Of a stretch of DNA of 64,000 bases, positions 53,402-62,496 are shown piece after piece (within the stretch, counting starts at the first letter, position 1; the number at the start of each line of letters is the position of its first letter). Location of the stretch: assembly GCA_963845495.1 (NCBI GenBank), contig CAWJTH010000202.1, forward strand, positions 18,847-82,846. Reading direction: 5' to 3'. Made by a program: the position numbers and the translations under genes. This DNA comes from JAZKFT01 sp963845495. Its GTDB lineage: Bacteria > Bacteroidota > Bacteroidia > Chitinophagales > Chitinophagaceae. Under the pieces are notes generated by a model, which was not told the origin of the DNA, ran no database searches, and saw nothing but the letters and a program-made list of their open reading frames with translations.

Positions 53402-54779
53402 ATTTGACGACCATATTAAAAAACAAATTGACGGGTTTAAACTGTCGCCATCAGCACAAGTGTGGGATTTGGTGGAAGCACAGTTACCCGAAAAAAAACG
53501 GCGGCGATTTATATTTTGGTGGTTGCCTTTAGGTATTATTTTAATTGCATTTGGCATATATGAATTGGTTGGAAATTATAAAAAGGTAATTATTAAAACG
53601 ACAATTGTTCAAACAAATAAGAAGATTAAAAATGATTCAATAAGTAATTTAATTACAATCAATAAAACAAAATATAATTCAAGTAAAAAGGAAACTAAAA
53701 TTTCATTAAATAATACTTCGAAGCAATTAAATAAGCATGATGTGTTAAATAAAAAAATTGAAATCATTTCTAGAAAAGAAAATCAATTAAATAATGTTGA
53801 AGGTGATTTAATAGTAAAAACCCTGGCTGATAAGAATATTTATCCGACAGAAAAAAAAGCTGATAAAAATGAATTTATCGAAAAAGAAATAATCTTAAAA
53901 ACGGATAAAGACATTACTGCACAAGTAAAAGTAGATAGCGGGATTACCAATAAAACAATTGATTCAACCTTAGATAAATTAGCACAAAAAGAAATTACAT
54001 TAAACAAAAATGATACTGCTTTAATTAAAAAAATAAAAGGGAAGGCTGAACCTCACCAAACGAAAATTAGATGGGAATTAATTGCTGAAATTGGCCGTAG
54101 CAATACAGTTGGAAAAGCTTTTAGTAGTAGCAACAATGTAATGTATGATGCATCCAATAATTTAACTGCTTCGCCTGGCACTGGTTTAAATGTAGGTAAT
54201 TTATATTCACCAACAGCTGGAATTTCTTTTGGAATTGATTTACAAAGAACAAAACAAATTACAAATAAATTGGCTTGGTTTGGTAGCCTTGGTTATCATT
54301 ATTTAGGTAATCACCAATTAAGTGGCTCACTGGTAGATAGTAGCAAAATAATTGGTGGCGATTCATTGGCCTTTTTATCCAATAATAATAAAATTGACAA
54401 AGTTTCCAGTTATTATAAATACGGAAATAATTTAGATCATATTAATTATGTGCATGTTTTAAATATTTCTGTTGGCTTGAAGTATAACATCAGCAAGCAT
54501 TTCGGCGTTTATGGTGGCGCAACAGTTGGTTATCAATTTTATTCGCATTGGTTGCAGCCTGATGTGGAACAAAGTATTTTGTATTATTCAGATAAGCTTA
54601 CCAATAAATGGAATATCGGTACTAAAATTGGATTTGACTGGCAATTTTGCAAGGTATTTTCGGTAGGCGCTTTCTACAATTATAACTTTAATAAAGCCAG
54701 TGTTGCGGCTGTGCAGCAAAACATGCATTGGCAAATAGTAGGCGTAACTTTTTCTATTCAATTACCATTTAAAAAATAA
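53391..54779 (+). CDS. Membrane protein with C-terminal barrel, probable sigma-linked partner
   Basis: A 462-residue protein overlapping the sigma gene by 11 nt. The N-terminus (1-40, MQNEFDDHIKKQIDGFKLSP, SAQVWDLVEAQLPEKKRRR) resembles Bacteroidota anti-sigma-linked proteins; a single membrane helix follows (about 41-58). A long Lys/Asn-rich, AT-rich linker (60-210) leads to a porin-like barrel (about 215-462, WFGSLGYHYLGNHQLSGSLV, YGGATVGYQFYSHW, KVFSVGAFYNYNF). The arrangement suggests an envelope-spanning regulator of the sigma factor, by position only. Confidence 0.7.
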   Translation: MQNEFDDHIKKQIDGFKLSPSAQVWDLVEAQLPEKKRRRFIFWWLPLGIILIAFGIYELVGNYKKVIIKTTIVQTNKKIKNDSISNLITINKTKYNSSKKETKISLNNTSKQLNKHDVLNKKIEIISRKENQLNNVEGDLIVKTLADKNIYPTEKKADKNEFIEKEIILKTDKDITAQVKVDSGITNKTIDSTLDKLAQKEITLNKNDTALIKKIKGKAEPHQTKIRWELIAEIGRSNTVGKAFSSSNNVMYDASNNLTASPGTGLNVGNLYSPTAGISFGIDLQRTKQITNKLAWFGSLGYHYLGNHQLSGSLVDSSKIIGGDSLAFLSNNNKIDKVSSYYKYGNNLDHINYVHVLNISVGLKYNISKHFGVYGGATVGYQFYSHWLQPDVEQSILYYSDKLTNKWNIGTKIGFDWQFCKVFSVGAFYNYNFNKASVAAVQQNMHWQIVGVTFSIQLPFKK

Positions 54780-54830
54780 TTAAACTTAACTTTTCTAATA
54801 CATTAATTTAAAATATTAAAAGTCTTAGCC

Positions 54831-55397
54831 ATGAAATTAGCTAATTGCATTATTGTGTTTGTCTTTGGTTTGCAATCTGTTTCATTTGCACAAGCAAAAA
54901 ATAAATTACGGTTTAGTAATATAGAACAAGTTGCATTTATTACTGCCAATAAACCAAACAGTATAAATTTAGAAACAATAAATGGTGTAAAATATGGCAC
55001 TTGGTCGGCAGGAATTGGATTGGGAATCGACTGGCAAAAGGCACGATCTATTCCATTGTTTTTGGATGCAAGAAAATATTTTGGACTTAAAAAAAATAGC
55101 TGGTTTATATATGCTGATGTCGGCAAAAACGTGTGGTGGGAAAAAAATACAAATGGTGATTTTTTTACAACAGTAACGCCATACAAAAGCACTTATTTTA
55201 CTGAAGCTGGTATCGGTTATTTATTTCAATTGTATAAAAAAACTATTTTTATTAGTGGTGGATATGGGTATAAAAATATACAATATTCAGCCAACTATAC
55301 TAATTATTTAAGTGGCTTTTATCCTGCTGATTATTATTCGTACCAAATGAATACTTATATCAACCGATTGGTTTTTAAAATAGGCATTCAATTTTAA
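54831..55397 (+). CDS. Exported beta-rich protein, probable outer membrane barrel
   Basis: A 188-residue protein with a signal peptide (MKLANCIIVFVFGLQSVSFA, cleavage near FAQA). Aromatic, alternating strands (GTWSAGIGLGIDWQK, SWFIYADVGKNVWWE, TEAGIGYLFQLYKKTIFISG) and a C-terminal FKIGIQF ending in Phe indicate a barrel. It is in the sigma factor gene cluster (51 bp downstream of the previous stop), so it is probably co-expressed. No family named. Confidence 0.7.
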   Translation: MKLANCIIVFVFGLQSVSFAQAKNKLRFSNIEQVAFITANKPNSINLETINGVKYGTWSAGIGLGIDWQKARSIPLFLDARKYFGLKKNSWFIYADVGKNVWWEKNTNGDFFTTVTPYKSTYFTEAGIGYLFQLYKKTIFISGGYGYKNIQYSANYTNYLSGFYPADYYSYQMNTYINRLVFKIGIQF

Positions 55398-55424
55398 TTA
55401 TAACTCATTTCAAAAATAACAGTC

Positions 55425-56666
55425 ATGAAAAAATTTATTATTTATGTTCCAATTGTATTAACAGTAGTTTTTATCACTGCATTATTTTTTGCATGCAAAA
55501 AAAGCGGTACTTATAAAACCTACGGAATTTACAAAGCTGTTTATAAAACTACGGCCCAAGTTCGCGACCAGATAAAAAGCAATGCGCCAACTTCTGTTAA
55601 AACAATAGGCAAGATATACGTAAAAGACAATTTTTTATTTATCAATGAACCAAATATCGGCATACATATTTTTGATAATACCGATCCGGCAAATCCTATC
55701 AATAAGGCATTTATCTCTATTCCAGGATGTGAAAACATGGCCGTATTTGGCAATAATTTGTATGCTGATTGCTATACCGATTTACTTTCACTCGATATTT
55801 CGAACCCTTTGCAAGTATCGCTTTCTGGTTATGTCTCCAATCTTTTTCCTGAACGGCAATATTTAAGCGGGTTCCGTGTTGACAGTGGAATGGTAGTGGT
55901 TGATTGGATAAAATTGAAGGACACCACCGTAAATGTAAGCGACTACAACACCGGAATTGTTTATTTTGACGCTCCATACATCCTTTCGCTCAGCGCCAAC
56001 GTACCATCAAGCAATACCGCAGGTCAAGGTGGATCGATGGCACGGTTTACCATCCAAAACCAAACGCTTTATACCGTTTCTCAATCTACCTTAACCGTAT
56101 TGGGCTTGGCTAATCCTACATTGCCGGATTATAAAAACGCTGTTAATTTAGGATGGGGCATAGAAACCATTTATCCTTTTGAAGACAAATTATTCATTGG
56201 TAGTTCGAGCAACATGTATATTTACGATGTTTCGAATGCCATAAGCCCTAAACAAATAGGCACCTTTTCACATGCCCGTGTGTGCGACCCCGTAATTGCC
56301 GACAGCCATTATGCGTACGTTACCCTCCGCAACGGCACTCAATGTCAAGGTTTTTTAAACGAACTGGATGTAGTGGATATTTCGGATGTACAACATCCCA
56401 CCACATTAAAAACAGTTACGTTAAACAATCCACGTGGTCTATCAAAAGTTGGCAATACGCTTGTTGTGTGCGATGGAACAGATGGCCTGAAAGTGTTCAA
56501 CGCTTCCGACCGCGCCAACCCGCAATTGATACAAAAAGTACCGATGGCCGAAACAACAGATATCATCATGTACAACAACATTGCTATTGTTTCCGCTGCC
56601 GATGGGTTATACCAATTTAGAAACGATTCAGGCCAATTGCGGCAAATAAGTAAAATAGGCCAGTAA
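55425..56666 (+). CDS. LVIVD-repeat lipoprotein (beta-propeller-like)
   Basis: A 413-residue lipoprotein (MKKFIIYVPIVLTVVFITAL, lipobox FFAC, Cys24). Repeated LVIVD-type blades are visible: VKDNFLFINEPNIGIHIFDN, NNLYADCYTDLLSLDISNP, KLFIGSSSNMYIYDVSNA, CQGFLNELDVVDISDVQHP and LVVCDGTDGLKVFNASDRA. Such proteins are cell-surface or periplasmic propellers of unknown function. It is last in the cluster started by the ECF sigma gene. Confidence 0.85.
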   Translation: MKKFIIYVPIVLTVVFITALFFACKKSGTYKTYGIYKAVYKTTAQVRDQIKSNAPTSVKTIGKIYVKDNFLFINEPNIGIHIFDNTDPANPINKAFISIPGCENMAVFGNNLYADCYTDLLSLDISNPLQVSLSGYVSNLFPERQYLSGFRVDSGMVVVDWIKLKDTTVNVSDYNTGIVYFDAPYILSLSANVPSSNTAGQGGSMARFTIQNQTLYTVSQSTLTVLGLANPTLPDYKNAVNLGWGIETIYPFEDKLFIGSSSNMYIYDVSNAISPKQIGTFSHARVCDPVIADSHYAYVTLRNGTQCQGFLNELDVVDISDVQHPTTLKTVTLNNPRGLSKVGNTLVVCDGTDGLKVFNASDRANPQLIQKVPMAETTDIIMYNNIAIVSAADGLYQFRNDSGQLRQISKIGQ

Positions 56667-56697
56667 TAAGCATAAAATAGGCTCCCAGTAAAAACCA

Positions 56698-56705
56698 TAT
56701 TTTTG
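56698..56705 (+). promoter_or_regulatory. Candidate -7 element of mutL (TATTTTTG)
   Basis: TATTTTTG fits TAnnTTTG 22 nt before the proposed mutL GTG at 56728. Support is the -7 word alone. Confidence 0.35.
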
Positions 56706-56727
56706 CACTTTAAAAGTGTAAGAATTA

Positions 56728-58714
56728 GTGCCAGACATTATTCAATTATTGCCCGAATAATATAGCGAACCAAATTGCGGCCGGAGAGGTGATTCAACGC
56801 CCGGCTAGTGCGGTGAAAGAATTGTTGGAAAACGCGGTGGATGCTGATGCCACCGAAATAAAATTATTTGTAAACGATGCCGGCAAGGCTTTGGTGCAGG
56901 TGATAGACAATGGCAAAGGCATGGGTGTAACCGATGCCCGGATGGCTTTTGAACGCCATGCCACTTCAAAAATTAGGAGCATCGACGATCTTTTTCATAT
57001 TAAAACAATGGGTTTTCGGGGCGAGGCGCTGGCATCTATTGCGGCGGTAGCACAGGTGGAATTGAAAACGAAAATGGCGTCTGAAGAATTAGGTACTTGT
57101 ATCGATATAGAAAATAGTACTGTGCAGCGGCAAGAACCCGTAGCTGTGTCAAATGGTACTAGCATTTCAATGAAAAACTTGTTTTTCAATGTGCCGGCCC
57201 GTCGCAATTTCTTAAAAAGCAATGCGAGTGAATTGCGCCATATCGTAGATGAATTCATCCGCGTAGCAATGGCTTTTCCAGATATTCATTTCCAATTTAT
57301 CAGCAACGGTCAGCAAGTTTTTCATTTGGAACGGGGTACGCTAAAACAAAGGATTGTTCAAATTTTGGGCAGCAGCTATAATGCCAAATTGGTGGCCGTA
57401 CAAGAAGATACCGATTATTTAATTGTACATGGTTTTGTTGGCAAGCCCGAAACGGCTAAAAAAACGCGGGGCGACCAATACTTTTTTGTAAACAATCGTT
57501 TTATAAAAAGCGCTTATTTGAACCATGCGGTAATGACGGCCTTTGCTGACATGATCGCAAAGGACAGCTTTCCAGCTTATGTTTTGTTTATTGATTTGGA
57601 TCCGGCGCAAATTGATATCAACGTTCATCCTACCAAGCAAGAAATTAAATTCGAGGATGAAAAAATTGTATACGCCTTTGTGCAAGCCGCTGTAAAACAT
57701 GCACTTGCGCAATTTAGCATTGCGCCATCCCTCGATTTTACGCTTGATTCCAGCATCCAGAATTTACAATCGGTTAGCCAGCCTTTCACTAGCGATAAAA
57801 AGGAGCAAACTTTTTCGTCAGGTATTTATCAAAATTTCACAGAAAAAAACCAAGCCCATACTATTGCGCCCAGCAATTTTAAGCCTTGGAAGGAAATGCA
57901 GGAGCAGGAGCGGGACATCCGCGAAGCGGCAAAAAAACAAGATGGCGGTGGGCAGATGACGGATAGCGGGGTAACTATTAGCGATGACCTGCCATCCACC
58001 AACCATCAACCACCATCCGATACACCTTGGATGAGCGAATTGGCAAAATTAAAAGCTGACTTTTTGCAACCCAAACAACCAGATACACTGCTTGATTTTG
58101 AACACGAACGGCGGTTGGTTTCTCGTGAGCAACGCTTTGCGATTGTTGCCGATGCGCCATTATTGCAGCTACACAATACCTATATTGTTGCTACCGGGTT
58201 GCAGGGTATTTTTTTGCTGCACCAGCAAAATGCGCACGAAAGGGTGTTGTATGAAGCTTTTCAACAAGCTATGAATGGCAAGCCAATGGCTACGCAACGC
58301 AGTCTTTTTCCAAGTACATTGGAGTTGGGAGCAGCCGATGCGGTGATGCTGACCGAGCTGTTGCCCGATTTGCAAGTACTTGGTTATCATATAGAACCGT
58401 TTGGAAACAACACATTTGTTATCCAAGGAACGCCGGCCGATATTGTGGAAGGAAACGAAAAACGAACCATGGAACAATTGCTGGAGCAATACAAACATTT
58501 TACCAGTGAAGTACGGTTTAGCCGACGGGAAAAACTGATACGCACCATGGCTTGGCAACAAAGTATTAAGCAAGGCAGGCGTTTAAATGAAACTGAAATG
58601 CGCAGCTTGTTGGCGCAGTTGGTTTTATGTAACATTCCAAACGTTACACCCAGTGGAAATCCAACTTATATCACTTATCCGTTGGAACAATTGGCAAAAA
58701 TGTTTGGAAAATAG
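56728..58714 (+). CDS. mutL: DNA mismatch repair protein MutL, N-terminus frameshifted
   Basis: GHKL ATPase coupling mismatch recognition to strand cutting. The GTG at 56728 gives MPDIIQLLPE then a stop; the conserved continuation NIANQIAAGEVIQRPASAV is in the frame that is open to 58714. Removing one A of the AA at 56756-56757 restores LLPDNIANQIAAGEV and a protein of about 661 residues. ATPase motifs: ELLENAVDADAT, DNGKGM, GFRGEALASIA, LFFNVPARRNFLK. The C-terminal endonuclease region reads LHQQNAHERVLYE in place of DQHAxxE, so metal-dependent nicking may be altered. The frame break is probably a sequencing indel. Confidence 0.9.
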
Positions 58715-58725
58715 ATTGATTTAAT

Positions 58726-59361
58726 TTAAAACGCTAAAGTCTTAGTGTTATAATAAAAAGCGATTGTATGTTCCGGCCATTCGGTTAAATGCGATTTAAA
58801 ACCCGCTTTTAAAGAAACTTTATTGTGGTTGTGAGTACCGGCCATAATCAATGTTGGCCCCGTTTCTGATAATTTTTCTTTGATGGTTTCTGATGGCATT
58901 ACCAACGCCACATGGCCTGGCTTTGTACTATCTGGGTTTTTGCAAACGGCAATTACCATAAACCCTTTATTAGCCAAGGTTTGCGAAACTTCATACAAAT
59001 TATTGCCAGTAACCGGTTTCCATCCCGCATTTATGGCGGCTTGTGTTGGTAACCAATCGTATTGGCCATTGGCCAACAATATTTGTTTATGCTCTGGCGG
59101 ACGTAACAAATAAATATCTAGTTTTTTACAAGCTGCCGCAGCAAAAGCGCTGCAGTGTGTATGGTTGCCGCTTGTGGCATCGGGTTTGTCGGCCACTCCG
59201 GTTTCCCAATTTATGTGGCTACCAGCCAACCAAAGGTTTTCCACGTCCAATGATAAATAAAAAGATTTTAAGTCATCGCCTTTTTTTTCGATAGGAATAA
59301 CAGATTGCGATTTTGCAACAATGGCTGAAATGAAGAAAAATGAAATAATCGCAATTCTCAT
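58726..59361 (-). CDS. Exported protein, possible NlpC/P60-like cysteine hydrolase
   Basis: A 211-residue protein with a signal peptide (MRIAIISFFFISAIVAKSQS). HTHCSAFAAAACKK (Cys70 at a helix N-terminus) and a later GHVALVMPS (His at about 149) mimic the Cys/His layout of NlpC/P60 or CHAP peptidoglycan amidases, with Asn/His in GTHNHNKVSLK as a possible third residue. The fold is not proven. It is convergent with mutL and upstream of a PBP4-like gene on the same strand, so a cell-wall role is plausible. Confidence 0.6.
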   Translation of the reverse strand: MRIAIISFFFISAIVAKSQSVIPIEKKGDDLKSFYLSLDVENLWLAGSHINWETGVADKPDATSGNHTHCSAFAAAACKKLDIYLLRPPEHKQILLANGQYDWLPTQAAINAGWKPVTGNNLYEVSQTLANKGFMVIAVCKNPDSTKPGHVALVMPSETIKEKLSETGPTLIMAGTHNHNKVSLKAGFKSHLTEWPEHTIAFYYNTKTLAF

Positions 59362-59453
59362 GATTTTATTTAGGCTAGGGTGAATGATAGCCGAAAAATA
59401 TAAAATGCTGGTAATTTTTGGAGAAGCAATGATTGTTCTTCAGCAATAAGTGA

Positions 59454-60926
59454 TTATTCTCTTTCCCAAACCTGATTCAAAAATTTTTCAACCGCCCTTC
59501 GTACGTTGCCGGCGCTATTCATGTGGTTGTTCACCAAAACAGAAAAAATAAGCAATTTTCCTTTTTGGGTAATCAGGTAGCCACTTAATGCCACTTGGTT
59601 GCCAAGCGTTCCGGTTTTGGCAAAAATTTTACCGCTTAAATTTTTGTACAAACCAGCCAACGTTCCGGTATTGCCTGTGGGTAAAATATTTTCGATCCTG
59701 GCTAAACCGAATTCATTTTTAATCTTTTCCAAAATTGCCACAAAATCCTGCGGCGTAAAAAGGTCGTACCGACTTAACCCGCTGCCATCCACCCAATTAG
59801 GTAGTTGTGGTAAATCTTTCAAATCGGTTTTTAAAAGCGTGTCGATGATTTTTTCATCACTCATAAAACCCAATTTTTCATTGCTAACCATCAATAAGGT
59901 TTGCTCCGCAAAAAAATTGTCGCTGCGGTGCATGGTAATCTTTAGCAGGGAATCGGTTGGTTGGGAGTGGATGACGTTTGGAAGCCGATAATAACCATCG
60001 GTCGACATGCTGGTGCCGATTTTCTTGTTTAGCGTATCGCAAAGTAAAGTAAGAAAAACAGGATTTAAAAAAGGGTAAGTCGTATTTGCAATTGTTTTAA
60101 ACGGAACATGCTGGTGAGAAAAAGTTCCGTCCGAAATATTTTGGCCCAAAGGGTGAAAGAAATTTTCTTCTAGAGGCCTAATAATTTTAAAATAAGCTCC
60201 TACGCCATTTTTCAATGTTTTGTTTTGCCATGTTATGTTGCTATTGTAAAAAGTATGCGGCATCACATTTAAAGAATCGCCCTGCATATAAAAAAAGGCA
60301 CAATTGCCATAAATGGGAAATTCGCTTCTTTCTGGCATATAAGCTTCTGCATAATCGTTCCAAGCCCATCCATCGCCCAAAGGCGAAAAATGCTTAAGCC
60401 AATCAACATCCAGATACGAAATATTGCCTTGCCGTTTTAAAAAATTATAAACGCGTTGTTGTTGAAAATCAGAATGTAAAAATGTTGGGTCGCCGGTACC
60501 TTGAATTAGTGTTTGACCGTTTTGTATGTCAAAACGCAATCCCACCAAACTATCTCCCAAATACTTCATTGCTGCGTAGCAGGTAAACAATTTGGTATTA
60601 CTGGCCGGCACAAAATATTTGTCGTCGTTGTACTGATGAATGTATTTTTTCGCTTCCACATCGTACACACATACACCCACGTGCGCATGCGCAAGGGCGG
60701 AATCGATTAATAAGTCATTGATTATTAGATCATTGGTAAATAAGCTTTTTTCTGTTTTTGAATTGGGTTGACGGCTTTGCTGAGATTTGTGTTGCGAGGA
60801 ACAAGCGGTAAAGAAAAAAATAACAAATAAAAATCTTACCACCGTTCGCTCTCCACAAGCGGCGAGGGGTATTACTTTGAAGCTTGCCTTTATTTTAGCC
60901 ATTATTCCGTTACTTTTTTTAGACAT
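59454..60926 (-). CDS. dacB: D-alanyl-D-alanine carboxypeptidase/endopeptidase (PBP4-like, S13)
   Basis: Periplasmic lipoprotein peptidase of class C penicillin-binding type, 490 residues. SxxK motif VPASNTKLFTC (Ser109, Lys112), SxN-type DGSGLSRYDLFTPQDF, KTG in AKTGTLGNQVALSGYL. The lipobox FTAC (Cys42) lies unusually far from the start, because residues about 18-30 (VIPLAACGERTVV) are encoded by a fragment of the leuS/uvrA-type repeat end (60849-60870). The ATG at 60902 (MAKIKASF) is an alternative start. Likely trims or cleaves cross-links in peptidoglycan. Confidence 0.9.
   Translation of the reverse strand: MSKKSNGIMAKIKASFKVIPLAACGERTVVRFLFVIFFFTACSSQHKSQQSRQPNSKTEKSLFTNDLIINDLLIDSALAHAHVGVCVYDVEAKKYIHQYNDDKYFVPASNTKLFTCYAAMKYLGDSLVGLRFDIQNGQTLIQGTGDPTFLHSDFQQQRVYNFLKRQGNISYLDVDWLKHFSPLGDGWAWNDYAEAYMPERSEFPIYGNCAFFYMQGDSLNVMPHTFYNSNITWQNKTLKNGVGAYFKIIRPLEENFFHPLGQNISDGTFSHQHVPFKTIANTTYPFLNPVFLTLLCDTLNKKIGTSMSTDGYYRLPNVIHSQPTDSLLKITMHRSDNFFAEQTLLMVSNEKLGFMSDEKIIDTLLKTDLKDLPQLPNWVDGSGLSRYDLFTPQDFVAILEKIKNEFGLARIENILPTGNTGTLAGLYKNLSGKIFAKTGTLGNQVALSGYLITQKGKLLIFSVLVNNHMNSAGNVRRAVEKFLNQVWERE
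60849..60870. repeat. Fragment of the DUF559-element repeat end in dacB
   Basis: 22 bp, CTCTCCACAAGCGGCGAGGG plus GT, with one mismatch to the leuS element terminus (8118-8139). Translated in the dacB leader. Confidence 0.65.
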
Positions 60927-61039
60927 GGTTCGATTTTAATTTTTCATTATTGAATTTAATCCGGATTTAGTGGCAAGAACCGTATTGACCCTACTCTTAT
61001 TTTCACATAATAATTTATTGACCAATGACTTATGATTAT

Positions 61040-61579
61040 TTATTCATCCTTGCCGCTACCAACAAACCAATCCTCCTTGTCTTTAAACAGCACGTTAAAG
61101 GTGGTAAGCGAACCATAAATGCGGGTAATATATTGTTGCAGGTTCACTTTTTCTTCATCTGTCAAAATTTTATGGCTGTTGATATTTTGTTCCAGCACAC
61201 GCAAACGATCGCGTAGCATCACAATTTTGTGGAAGAATACATCAATAGGAATGTCCTTTGGTTTTTGAGATTTATCTGCCGGTTGCAATAACATGGTTCC
61301 GCCTTTCCAGCGGTCGCCCAACGGAACGATTTCTGTTATTCCGCCCCATTGCCTTAAAATTTTTAGTAACGATTTTTCGACCGCGGAAACTGTTTCCACT
61401 TCTGCCGTTACATTTTCCGGGATTATTTCATCCAAATTTGGATCGGTTTTGTCTATTTCTTTGATGCCATGATGAATGAAAGAAATCAAATAAATCGCAT
61501 ATCTCACCCCAACTATTACACCTGGGCCAAATTGGGTATGTTGTAAACGGGTACCGATGCCTAAGGTTAATTGTTCCAT
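61040..61579 (-). CDS. Conserved hypothetical protein with UvrD-C-like N-terminal motif
   Basis: A 179-residue soluble protein. The N-terminal GTRLQHTQFGPGVIVGVRYA, then YLISFIHHGIKEIDKTD, resembles the Tudor-like G-x-V-x-H-x-x-F-G-x-G-x-V module at the C-terminus of PcrA/UvrD helicases, which binds RNA polymerase. The rest (about 60-179) has WGGITEIVPLGDRWKGGTM and a helical part VMLRDRLRVLEQNINSHKIL. No catalytic motif. Function unknown. Confidence 0.6.
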   Translation of the reverse strand: MEQLTLGIGTRLQHTQFGPGVIVGVRYAIYLISFIHHGIKEIDKTDPNLDEIIPENVTAEVETVSAVEKSLLKILRQWGGITEIVPLGDRWKGGTMLLQPADKSQKPKDIPIDVFFHKIVMLRDRLRVLEQNINSHKILTDEEKVNLQQYITRIYGSLTTFNVLFKDKEDWFVGSGKDE

Positions 61580-61611
61580 GTTTTCACTTTATTTTGGTTA
61601 TTCATTATTTT

Positions 61612-61692
61612 GAAGTAATTGAGTAAATATGTAATTAAGTAATTGATTGTCAATAACATAATTGCTCATTTACTCAATTGCCTAATTACTTT
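61612..61692. repeat. AAGTAATTGAGTAAAT palindromic repeat overlapping purN C-terminus
   Basis: Left GAAGTAATTGAGTAAATATG and right CATTTACTCAATTGCCTAAT, TACTTT pair imperfectly. The last eight purN codons (KVIRQLSK) lie in the right arm. A sister copy is at 63755-63844. Confidence 0.7.
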
Positions 61693-62253
61693 TTCAATGA
61701 CCGGCGCAAAGTGTGCATGCTCCAACAGATGGATTTTTTTGGCCACATCGTCAGCCGTATCGGTTGGTAATACTTTACATGTAGCCTGAAAAATAATTTC
61801 GCCATGGTCGTATTGGTCATCTACATAATGGATGGTAATGCCGCTTTCTTTTTCCTTATTATTCACAACAGTTTCGTGCACAAACCTGCCGTACATGCCT
61901 TTGCCACCATATTTTGGTAATAAAGCCGGATGAATATTGATGATTTTGTTTGGATACGCTGCTATCAATGCTGATGGGATTTTCCAAAGGAAGCCCGCCA
62001 GCACTATCAAATCGATTTCCGCTTTTTTTAATGTCTCTACGTAAGCATCGCCCCTAAAAAATTTTTCTTTTTCGATAATTAAAGTAGCAATTTGGTGCTG
62101 GTGCGCAAGGATTAAAACGCCGGCATTCGGCTTATTACAAACGATTAAAGCCACACGCACATTTTTATTTTGGTCGAAATATTCAATAATTTTCTCGGCG
62201 TTACTTCCTGCGCCTGAGGCGAAAATGGCTATTTTTTTTGTCGTTTTCAACAT
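61666..62253 (-). CDS. purN: Phosphoribosylglycinamide formyltransferase
   Basis: Third step of purine synthesis: N10-formyl-THF dependent formylation of GAR. 195 residues. IAIFASGAGSNAEKIIEYF at the N-terminus, LAGFLWKIPSALIAAYPN, the catalytic stretch INIHPALLPKYGGKGMYG (Asn and His), and HYVDDQYDHGEIIFQ (Asp). The start MLKTTKKIAIF is normal. The C-terminal eight residues come from a repeat arm (61666-61692), suggesting the repeat replaced the native end without loss of the gene. Confidence 0.94.
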   Translation of the reverse strand: MLKTTKKIAIFASGAGSNAEKIIEYFDQNKNVRVALIVCNKPNAGVLILAHQHQIATLIIEKEKFFRGDAYVETLKKAEIDLIVLAGFLWKIPSALIAAYPNKIINIHPALLPKYGGKGMYGRFVHETVVNNKEKESGITIHYVDDQYDHGEIIFQATCKVLPTDTADDVAKKIHLLEHAHFAPVIEKVIRQLSK

Positions 62254-62496
62254 AAATGCGAAGATGCTTTAAAATTTTTCAAGAAAGTATTTGAATTTTA
62301 AAACTCATGAAAGCTGTGCTTTTTCAATATTTTTCACTTAAAAAATTACAAAAAATGCAGAATCGTTTGAAAGCCAGTACGGGTAGGCATAAAAAAAATT
62401 TTTGTTTCCTTCACATTTGTCACCTCGGTGTCATATTTTTGCCGCCACTAATGGCAGATATGTGTCTGCTGAAATGAAAACAATTTTAAGCTGCTT

